A stretch of 64,000 nt of DNA from NCBI GenBank assembly GCA_041398825.1, contig JAWKTX010000002.1:248001-312000 (forward strand), read 5' to 3'. The position numbers and the translations under genes are program-made. Positions 9,369-16,173 of the stretch are shown one piece after another. Every line of letters starts with the position of its first letter. Position 1 is the stretch's first letter. Under the pieces are notes generated by a model. The model saw nothing but the letters and a program-made list of their open reading frames with translations. It was not told the origin of the DNA and did no database searches. This stretch comes from Planctomycetaceae bacterium. GTDB lineage: Bacteria > Planctomycetota > Planctomycetia > Planctomycetales > Planctomycetaceae.

Positions 9369-10298
9369 ATGGCAACGGTACTGGTGACGGGCGGTGCAGG
9401 TTTTCTGGGAAGCCACTTGTGTGATCGACTGATTGAACGTGGCGACGAAGTAATTTGCGTTGACAACTTTTTTACGGGTAACAAGAACAATATCCGACAC
9501 CTGATGTCGAACCCCAGGTTCGAGCTGATTCGGCATGACATTGTCCATCCGCTTTATGTTGAAGCGGATCGCATCTTCAATCTGGCGTGTCCGGCATCGC
9601 CGGAGGCCTACCAATACAATCCCATCAAGACCATCAAGACATCAACGGTCGGTATGGTCAACATCATGGGGCTGGCGAAACGGTGTGGCGCGCGAGTTCT
9701 GCATGCGTCTACTTCCGAAGTCTACGGTGACCCTCAGGTTCATCCACAAACCGAAGACTACTGGGGGCATGTGAATCCGATCGGTCCACGCAGTTGTTAT
9801 GACGAAGGGAAGCGGATTGCCGAATCGCTGTTGATGAATTATCACGAAGCGCACGGCACGGAAATTCGAATTATACGAATCTTTAACACGTATGGCCCGC
9901 GGATGGCTCCGGATGATGGTCGAGTCATTTCGAACTTTATCACACAGGCACTTCGAGGTGATGACATCACCGTTTATGGCGATGGAACACAAACACGGTC
10001 GTTCTGTTTTGTCAGCGACCTGATCGAGGGAATGCTTCGTCTGATGGATCAGGACGTACATACCGGGCCGGTTAATATTGGTAACCCCGTCGAAAACACA
10101 ATGCTTGAACTGGCCGAAGCCGTTATCCAGGCGACCGACAGTAAGTCGAAAATTGTTCACATGCCATTGCCAAAGGACGACCCGCAAAAACGATGTCCGG
10201 ACATCACCCGAGCGAAGAACTGGCTTGGCTGGGAACCCGAAGTACCGCTTGCCGAAGGCCTTCAAAAGACCATCGACTGGTATTCGAAGCACATCTAA
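9369..10298 (+). CDS. UDP-glucuronate decarboxylase (UDP-xylose synthase), extended SDR
   Basis: A 309-residue NAD-dependent extended short-chain dehydrogenase, the size and pattern of bacterial and eukaryotic Uxs enzymes that convert UDP-glucuronate to UDP-xylose. The Rossmann motif GGAGFLGSH is at residues 8-16, the catalytic Tyr and Lys are in YDEGK (144-148), and the Uxs-typical stretches LACPASP, STSEVYGDP, RIFNTYGPRM and TRSFCFVSDLI are all present. The next gene, only 24 bp downstream, is a UDP-glucuronate 4-epimerase-like SDR, so the two probably form an operon supplying pentose and uronic-acid sugar donors for surface glycans. Confidence 0.92.
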   Translation: MATVLVTGGAGFLGSHLCDRLIERGDEVICVDNFFTGNKNNIRHLMSNPRFELIRHDIVHPLYVEADRIFNLACPASPEAYQYNPIKTIKTSTVGMVNIMGLAKRCGARVLHASTSEVYGDPQVHPQTEDYWGHVNPIGPRSCYDEGKRIAESLLMNYHEAHGTEIRIIRIFNTYGPRMAPDDGRVISNFITQALRGDDITVYGDGTQTRSFCFVSDLIEGMLRLMDQDVHTGPVNIGNPVENTMLELAEAVIQATDSKSKIVHMPLPKDDPQKRCPDITRAKNWLGWEPEVPLAEGLQKTIDWYSKHI

Positions 10299-10322
10299 CA
10301 GTCTTCAGGGAAGAATGATTCC

Positions 10323-11336
10323 ATGGCACGAATTCTTGTGACGGGAGCCGCCGGGTTTATCGGTATGCACACTGCAACCCGGCTGCTGGATCGCGGCGAT
10401 ACGGTTGTTGGTCTCGACAATCTCAACGATTATTACTCGCCGCAGCTAAAGCAGGATCGACTGGCAACACTGGCCAGTCGTGACGGTTTCCAGTTTCACC
10501 AGATGAATCTGGAAGACCGTGACGGCCTGATGCGGTTGTTTGAACAAAACCAGTTTGACAGCGTCATCCATCTGGCTGCACAGGCTGGTGTTCGGTATTC
10601 GCTCACAAACCCTCACACGTACGTTGATTCAAATCTGGTGGGATTCGTGAGTGTCCTGGAAGCCTGTCGCCACAACAGCATTGGCCACCTCGTTTACGCT
10701 TCGTCCAGTTCAGTTTACGGAGCCAACAGGAAAATTCCGTTTCGTACAGATGACCGAGTGGACTTTCCTATCAGTCTCTACGCGGCCACCAAGAAGGCCA
10801 ATGAACTGATGGCTTATACGTACAGCCATCTGTATGACCTGCCGACAACCGGCCTTCGTTTCTTTACTGTCTACGGTCCGTGGGGACGTCCGGATATGGC
10901 CATCTGGATGTTCACCGAAGCAATTCTGAAGGGCAGGCCCATCGACGTCTTTAACAATGGGCAAATGAAGCGGGACTTCACATTCATCGACGATATCGTG
11001 GAAGGAGTGATTCGCGTCAACGATCATGTTCCCCAACGAGGCGTATCAAATACGGTTGACGCCTCGCAGGACATGCCACAAACCGATGCCCCATACAGCA
11101 TCTATAACATAGGAAACAACCAGCCTGTCGAGCTGATGCGCATGATCGAGGCACTCGAAGAATGTCTGGGCGTTAAGGCTGAAAAACGGATGCTTCCGAT
11201 GCAACCGGGCGATGTCCCAATGACTTACGCAGATATCGACGCTCTGCAGGCTGCCGTTGGTTTTCGGCCAGAAACATCAATCGAAGCGGGCATCGAGCAA
11301 TTCGTACGATGGTACAAAGGCTACTTCAGGGTCTGA
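10323..11336 (+). CDS. UDP-glucuronate 4-epimerase-like NAD-dependent epimerase
   Basis: A 337-residue extended SDR similar to UDP-glucuronate 4-epimerases (CapI/LpsL/GAE group), which interconvert UDP-GlcA and UDP-GalA. It has GAAGFIG (8-14) for NAD, LAAQAGVRYSL, the SSSSVYG block with the catalytic Ser region, YAATK (Tyr153, Lys157), and FTVYGPWGRPDMA, which is characteristic of this subgroup. It follows the decarboxylase by 24 bp, and both consume the same precursor. A short stretch around residues 240-258 (VSNTVDASQDMPQTD) is a minor insertion. Exact substrate preference cannot be read from sequence. Confidence 0.9.
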   Translation: MARILVTGAAGFIGMHTATRLLDRGDTVVGLDNLNDYYSPQLKQDRLATLASRDGFQFHQMNLEDRDGLMRLFEQNQFDSVIHLAAQAGVRYSLTNPHTYVDSNLVGFVSVLEACRHNSIGHLVYASSSSVYGANRKIPFRTDDRVDFPISLYAATKKANELMAYTYSHLYDLPTTGLRFFTVYGPWGRPDMAIWMFTEAILKGRPIDVFNNGQMKRDFTFIDDIVEGVIRVNDHVPQRGVSNTVDASQDMPQTDAPYSIYNIGNNQPVELMRMIEALEECLGVKAEKRMLPMQPGDVPMTYADIDALQAAVGFRPETSIEAGIEQFVRWYKGYFRV

Positions 11337-11423
11337 AACGAGCTGCGCAAGAATGGTCCGGCGTCAGATCCGTCCTGAAGGATTTGGCCCGGAAGAAGCA
11401 AAGGATTTGGCCCGACAAAAGCA

Positions 11424-11457
11424 AAGGGAGTCCGTGGCGATCACCACGAACTCCCTT
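11424..11457. terminator. Bidirectional terminator hairpin between convergent genes
   Basis: A 14-bp stem with one mismatch (arms 11424-11437 and 11444-11457) closes a 6-nt loop. It is followed by CTGTTTGACTGTTT on the + strand and by TGCTTTTG on the - strand. It lies between the + epimerase (stop 11336) and the - Fe-S carrier (stop 11519), as expected for a terminator serving both. Confidence 0.75.
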
Positions 11458-11518
11458 CTGTTTGACTGTTTCACCGGGTCCTGAGCCCTTAAGCTCTGAA
11501 TGCAGCCAGCCGGTTCTG

Positions 11519-11848
11519 CTAGACGGAGAAGCTGTTGCCACAGCCGCAGGACTTAACAATGTTGGGGTTGTTGAACGTAAACCCGCGTCGATCCAGCCCG
11601 CTGTAGAAATCAATCACGGTTCCGTCGAGGAACAGTTCGCTTTTCTTATCGACAACCAGTTCTACTCCATGATGCTGGAAGAGCAGGTCTGCTGTTTCGT
11701 TGTAGGAGTTGGTAAAGTCGAAGTTGTATTCCAGCCCGCTGCAACCACCACCCCGCACACCAACGCGAACGTACTTCAGGTCGTCGCGATTCTGTTCCTG
11801 AATGACGCGCTTGATTTCGGTGGCAGCCGCTTCTGTCACGATCACCAT
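11519..11848 (-). CDS. A-type iron-sulfur carrier (IscA/ErpA/HesB family)
   Basis: A 109-residue A-type Fe-S carrier protein that passes clusters to apo-proteins. The three conserved cysteines are in the right places: Cys36 in GGGCSG and Cys101/Cys103 in CGCG near the C-terminus. I start at ATG 11848 (MVIVTEAAATEIK), where the family begins; the frame runs 38 codons further upstream without homology. No iscS, iscU or sufBCD lies nearby, so this is a stand-alone carrier, and ErpA, IscA or SufA cannot be distinguished here. The paired hairpins near 12034-12093 lie upstream in the divergent gap. Confidence 0.9.
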   Translation of the reverse strand: MVIVTEAAATEIKRVIQEQNRDDLKYVRVGVRGGGCSGLEYNFDFTNSYNETADLLFQHHGVELVVDKKSELFLDGTVIDFYSGLDRRGFTFNNPNIVKSCGCGNSFSV

Positions 11849-12285
11849 TTGAACGATACTCCCATGCGAAATGCCGGATTTCCACTGAATCCAGGCCAGA
11901 TGATTCAAGTAAACGCAGTCCAACGAGCGGCACTGCGACACTACTTTAGACGGAAAAGTCACGATGTGAAGCGCAAATCTGCAACGGACACTCCGCCGGA
12001 CGCAAGTTGATCCGGGGAAGGCTCGAACCGATGGTTCCGGGAGGAGTTTTGCGTAGGAATCGCCTCCGGAACTTTTGAGATTTGAGAAATCTCACCAGGT
12101 AATTCGTGCGTTCTGCGAATCTGTGAAGGCCACCGAATAGCGGGATCCTGACGCCTATCCCTGGAATGACAGGTTTTTGACCGTTACATTGCTGTTTCGA
12201 CTCCAGGTGACTAGCGCTGAACAGGTTTGATCGTGGTGTTGACCTGAATCCGGCAAACCGTGAGTACTGAGAAAGCAGCAATCAG
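11849..12285. other. Divergent gap between Fe-S carrier and membrane protein
   Basis: A 437-bp region that should contain promoters for both flanking genes. No clear -35/-10 pair stands out. Two adjacent hairpins at 12034-12093 are the only structured signal. Confidence 0.5.
12034..12093. promoter_or_regulatory. Two adjacent hairpins in the divergent gap
   Basis: The first hairpin has arms GTTCCGGGAGG (12034-12044) and CCTCCGGAAC (12063-12072), one bulged base, followed by TTTT on the + strand. The second is a perfect 7-bp stem, GAGATTT/AAATCTC, with a 3-nt loop (12077-12093). No + strand gene precedes them, so they are not an ordinary gene terminator. They could be a leader attenuator for one of the flanking genes or the end of a small RNA. 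Confidence 0.35.
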
Positions 12286-13251
12286 ATGAGCGAATCGAAT
12301 ACCGATAAGAGTGCCCCTGCAAAGGCTGAGGAGGCTAAGCGTGCTCCGGACCGACCGGAACATGTGTACCTTGTGTCCTACCCCAAAATCGTATTCCTTT
12401 ACCCGACCGTGGTCACGGCCCTGTTCTGCGCCGTGTTCATGTGGGCGAAAGGCGGCCTGCCGGAAAGGGTCGCGGCACCAGATTCGGCGACGGCGGGTGT
12501 TCTGCCACGTGTCATGCTGGACGACACACGAGTGGTGTTTGCATCGTTCGATGAACTGGCGACAGACTCGTCCGGCAACGATGGAGCTGCTCAAACGCAG
12601 AACGAATCCGAAGAATCAGCCGCCGAGCCCCCCCTAGCCGCGAACGAAGAGTCCGGTGAAGCCACGGGATCCGGTAAAGCCGCAGAAGAGGGGCCAACCT
12701 ATCATTTCGTTTGCGCCCGCATTTTTCTGCTCGTATTCTTCCTGAATCTCGTCGTGATAGCCTTCGACTTCCCTCGAACAACATCGTTGACATGGTTTTT
12801 TGCCGTCGTCGCGATTGCCGTTGGTCTGTGGACGCTGTTTCGTATGAATGAAGGTCTGGCTCCTCGAGTTGTCCAAAGCCTTCTTAGTGTGCAGCCGGCA
12901 GCCAATTCTTCGTTCTACTTCATTTTCGCACTCGGCATGCTGATACTTTACATCGCTGTTCTTATCAGTCGCCGCTTCGACTATTGGGAAGTCCGTGGGA
13001 ATGAGCTTCTGCATCATCACGGAGTGCTGAGCGATCTTGAACGCTTCTCTGCGCCGAATCTGCGTATCGACAAAGAAATCAACGACGTGTTCGAGTACCT
13101 GCTGATGCGGTCCGGCCGCCTGATCCTGCACCCAAGCAATGAACGCCGTGCGATCGTTCTTGAAAATGTGTTGTTTATCAGTCGGAAAGAAGACGCAATC
13201 ACCCGCATGCTTGGTGCACTTCAGGTTCGAGTTCGGACGGATTCTGAATAA
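12286..13251 (+). CDS. Membrane protein with PH-like C-terminal domain, function unknown
   Basis: A 321-residue protein. A cytoplasmic N-terminus with a short Ala/Lys/Glu-rich leader precedes a first membrane span (IVFLYPTVVTALFCAVFMW, around 35-53). Then come about 85 residues of acidic low-complexity sequence (Glu/Ala/Ser/Gly-rich, around 60-145), and three more hydrophobic spans near 147-165, 168-185 and 206-226. The C-terminal 90 residues (DYWEVRGNELLHHHGVLSDLERF onward) resemble the bacterial PH-like (YdbS/bPH2) membrane-associated domains. I infer a membrane protein with a cytoplasmic PH-like domain and cannot assign a function. The LplT-like transporter begins 72 bp after its stop, so they may be co-transcribed. 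Confidence 0.75.
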   Translation: MSESNTDKSAPAKAEEAKRAPDRPEHVYLVSYPKIVFLYPTVVTALFCAVFMWAKGGLPERVAAPDSATAGVLPRVMLDDTRVVFASFDELATDSSGNDGAAQTQNESEESAAEPPLAANEESGEATGSGKAAEEGPTYHFVCARIFLLVFFLNLVVIAFDFPRTTSLTWFFAVVAIAVGLWTLFRMNEGLAPRVVQSLLSVQPAANSSFYFIFALGMLILYIAVLISRRFDYWEVRGNELLHHHGVLSDLERFSAPNLRIDKEINDVFEYLLMRSGRLILHPSNERRAIVLENVLFISRKEDAITRMLGALQVRVRTDSE

Positions 13252-13323
13252 GGTCGACGTCATCTGTTGACCAATGCATCGGTGTGTGTCTCCCGTCAGA
13301 GTTGTGGATGGATCCAAACCACG

Positions 13324-14871
13324 ATGAGCGAAGTTCAAACGGTTCCCAGCGGCGGTGACGGATCGGATGGCGGGAGCGATTCACTCGACGAAGGCAGTAA
13401 TGCTCTTCCTCCAACGCTGGCAACCCCAACCTTTGCTGGTTTCGTCACTACACAATTTCTGGGTGCATTTAACGACAACTACTTTAAACAGCTTGTGCTG
13501 CTGGCTTGTCTGAACGAAAAGGCAGCCAGCAGTACCGATCTGCAGCCACTGGCTGTATTTGCGTTCGCACTTCCTTTCGTCCTGCTGTCCGGCTTCGGAG
13601 GATTCCTCTCGGATCGCTTTTCGCGTCAGCGAATTATTGTCGCCTGCAAAGTTGGCGAAATCGGCGTCATGGCCCTGTCGCTGCTGGTTCTGCTGATCCC
13701 GGGACTCAGCAGCAGGACACAACTGATGCTGCTGATCGCGGTCCTTGGTTTTATGGGGGCACAGAGCGCGTTGTTTGGTCCGTCCAAGTATGGATCACTA
13801 CCGGAGTTGTTTCGCCCGGAACAACTTCTGCCGGTGAATGGCATTGTGCAGATGACCACGTTTCTCGCCATCATCTTTGGGATGGTCGCTGCCGGAGTTA
13901 CGCTTGATTACCTGGATCGATCGCTCTGGCCGGGAAGTGTGATCGCCGTCGGTATCGCCATCGCCGGCACACTGACTTCGTTATTGATTCGCCGAACCAG
14001 AGCAGCGAATCCTTCACTTTCGCTTCGCCCGGAGCATCTGGGGATACCCAGGGATATTCGTACGTTGCTGAAGAATCAGCCGCCACTCTACTCCGCCATT
14101 CTGATTGCGTCGGTGTTTTGGTTTATTGGTGGAATAACACAGCCAGCGGTCAACACCCTCGGCCGTGAGATGATGGGGCTTTCAGAGACTCGCGCAAGTG
14201 TTCTGGCGGCATCAATCGGGGTGGGAATTGCAAGTGGATGTATTGCTGTCGGTGTCCTGGGCAAACATGCCGGTCCGACCTGGGTCATGCGTGGCGCGTG
14301 GGGAATGATTCTCTCGTTGTTTTCTATCAGTTTGCTCGCCAGCCAAACATACTCACGACCTGGATCAGCAGGGACTGACACAGTTCATGTCGATCATCAG
14401 GGGGCGGTTGACGACGCAGCTTCTGGTCTCGGTGTCAGTTCCTCAGACACGACTTTGGCAGAGGATTCTGACGGAGTCTCCGCATCCGAAATCGGCCCTT
14501 CTGAATCCGGTGCCAGAGAATCAATTGTCGAGGCCATCTTCCATGCACCGAAGATCGAGTGGGCCCTTCGTTTTTGTATGGCAATGCTGGGCTTTTTTGC
14601 AGGGACATTTGTCGTTCCTCTGCAGGTCTATATTCAGCAGGCACCATCGCAGGAGTTAAAAGGTCGAGTGCTTGGGACACAGAATCTGATTAACTGGATT
14701 GGTATTGTTCTTTCTGCCGTGTTTCTGATTGTCTACAACCTGACGCTTGCCTCCCTTTTCGATGCTGAAACGCTGTCAGCTCGACATCATATCATATTCA
14801 CCATACTGGCCATCCTGCTGCTTCCAATTGCATTCTATTACCGACTTCCCGCTCGGTTAGACACCGAATAG
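13324..14871 (+). CDS. MFS transporter, LplT (lysophospholipid transporter)-like
   Basis: A 515-residue major facilitator superfamily protein. The opening of the transmembrane part (FVTTQFLGAFNDNYFKQ) and the segment GFMGAQSALFGPSKYGSLPELF are typical of the LplT branch, which flips lysophospholipids across the inner membrane for reacylation; the acyltransferase/acyl-ACP ligase partner is not fused or adjacent here. About 12 hydrophobic spans can be traced. An 80-residue acidic, Ser/Asp-rich stretch (around residues 345-420) is inserted before the last three or four spans, which is unusual for the family. I prefer ATG 13324 over the upstream TTG at 13267. Substrate assignment is family-based only. 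Confidence 0.85.
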   Translation: MSEVQTVPSGGDGSDGGSDSLDEGSNALPPTLATPTFAGFVTTQFLGAFNDNYFKQLVLLACLNEKAASSTDLQPLAVFAFALPFVLLSGFGGFLSDRFSRQRIIVACKVGEIGVMALSLLVLLIPGLSSRTQLMLLIAVLGFMGAQSALFGPSKYGSLPELFRPEQLLPVNGIVQMTTFLAIIFGMVAAGVTLDYLDRSLWPGSVIAVGIAIAGTLTSLLIRRTRAANPSLSLRPEHLGIPRDIRTLLKNQPPLYSAILIASVFWFIGGITQPAVNTLGREMMGLSETRASVLAASIGVGIASGCIAVGVLGKHAGPTWVMRGAWGMILSLFSISLLASQTYSRPGSAGTDTVHVDHQGAVDDAASGLGVSSSDTTLAEDSDGVSASEIGPSESGARESIVEAIFHAPKIEWALRFCMAMLGFFAGTFVVPLQVYIQQAPSQELKGRVLGTQNLINWIGIVLSAVFLIVYNLTLASLFDAETLSARHHIIFTILAILLLPIAFYYRLPARLDTE

Positions 14872-15570
14872 CAGACGCCCGGCACAGCTATTCCACCAGC
14901 TGCACTGCCCGAAATGACCTGGGCGTCGTGTTTGTGTCCATGATGCGCGACAACGAAATGCCAGACCGTTTACTGATCCAGCAGCATGGCTGTGAGATCG
15001 TTCTTGCCTCCTCCGTGCGCGCAAGCCTTGTGATATGCCGCCAGTGACGTCGGGTTCACGGGCCGAGATGCGGATCGGATCATTCCGGAATACCTGGATT
15101 CAAACCTGCGGCACAAAGGCCATGACTGCGTGATCGTCTCTTGTTCATCGGCGTTTCGGTGATTTGGCTGAGTCATGTGTTTGAATGGGTCGGATTTTTC
15201 CCCGCCGGGCATGTTCCCCGTCTGATCTTCATGGTGAACACTGGAAGCATCTGCTCTCGTTGCCCATGTTGAGAACATTAGAGATCCCGGAATCCGGCTG
15301 GAAATTCCTGAAATCTGTTTCAGGGCTTTTCGGGTGACAAACCTCTCAAAAACCGCGGCAAAGGAGAATGGCCCGGAAGTTTTTTCATGAGTTTTTGTTT
15401 ACTTTGGCTGAGGTGTCGTTGTCGGAATGGCCTGAAACCCGCGATATACGGGAGTCTTGAGCTCAATAGAGTGTTTTGAAAATCTTTTGGAAAATGGCGG
15501 CATTTCGTGGCGGGCTTTCAATGAGGAAGTGACTCATGAATCCGGCTGCTGTTGATTTTACGAGGCTTTC
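14872..15570. other. 700-bp gap before the sigma factor
   Basis: No convincing gene. The half before 15280 has GC-content like its neighbours and a 102-codon minus frame without recognisable motifs; the half after 15300 is richer in A and T and looks regulatory. It contains the hairpin at 15307-15324 and a TGAAAC box near 15433 that could be the -35 element of an ECF-type promoter. The sigma-factor start has a good ribosome-binding site (CGAGG, 5 nt before the ATG). Confidence 0.5.
15307..15330 (+). terminator. Possible intrinsic terminator upstream of the sigma operon
   Basis: A perfect 7-bp stem CCTGAAA/TTTCAGG with a TCTG loop (15307-15324) is followed by GCTTTTC. It lies 435 bp after the nearest + strand stop, so which transcript it would end is unclear. 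Confidence 0.35.
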
Positions 15571-16173
15571 ATGCTGAGGACTTTGTCAGACCAGTCGCTG
15601 CTTCAACGACTCCGCACGGGTAGCGAAGATGCCGCAACTGAGTTATACGGGCGTTATGCCAAGCGTCTTGATTGCATTGCATCAAGGGGTCTGGGCAGCG
15701 ACATGCGCTCAGTTGTCGGCAGTGAGGATGTTGTTCAATCGATTTTCAGGACGTTTTTTCGAAGGGCGGCGGCAGGAGATTATGACGTCCCGGAAGGCTC
15801 TGAGCTCTGGAATCTCCTGGTCACAATCTCACTCAATAAGATTCGCGCGATCGGGCTGCATTATCGCCGACAGAAGCGCAGTGTTGCTCGAACAAAACAC
15901 GGAGACTCCGCTACAGACGACATGGCGGTTGGCGATGACGTTGCCTGTCAGGTCCTGCGGATGGTGATTGATGAGCTGATCGAGTCATTGCCGGAATCTC
16001 ATCAGCGCATCATACATTTGCATATTGACAATTGGGGAGTTTCCGAGATCGCTTCGAAAACTCAACGATCGAAACGAACGGTCGAACGTGTTCTGCAGCA
16101 ATTCCGAACGCAGTTGAAAGAGCTGATTTGCGACGACGTGAATGACAAATCCGAACTCCACGAAGATGCTTAA
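15571..16173 (+). CDS. ECF-type RNA polymerase sigma factor
   Basis: A 200-residue sigma-70-family factor of the extracytoplasmic-function class. Region 2 covers roughly residues 15-85 (ATELYGRYAKRL, then SEDVVQSIFRTFFRR, matching the DIVQEVFLR-like core). Region 4 covers about 125-185, with SLPESHQRIIHLHI and the HTH stretch VSEIASKTQRSKRTVERVLQQFRTQL. Proteins of this kind are abundant in planctomycetes, where the sigma gene often lies beside a Ser/Thr kinase. Here the kinase start lies inside the last 32 bp of the sigma gene, so the two are translationally coupled. No anti-sigma gene is adjacent, so the kinase may be the controlling partner. The ATG has a well-spaced CGAGG. Confidence 0.92.
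   Translation: MLRTLSDQSLLQRLRTGSEDAATELYGRYAKRLDCIASRGLGSDMRSVVGSEDVVQSIFRTFFRRAAAGDYDVPEGSELWNLLVTISLNKIRAIGLHYRRQKRSVARTKHGDSATDDMAVGDDVACQVLRMVIDELIESLPESHQRIIHLHIDNWGVSEIASKTQRSKRTVERVLQQFRTQLKELICDDVNDKSELHEDA

Noticed and set aside
11309..12010. 233-codon plus frame covering the Fe-S carrier gene
   Set aside because: The minus-strand IscA-like gene has all three conserved cysteines; the plus frame is its shadow.
14970..15278. 102-codon minus frame in the gap before the sigma factor
   Set aside because: I looked for sulfatase, integrase and DUF1501 remnants and found no match; no ribosome-binding site.
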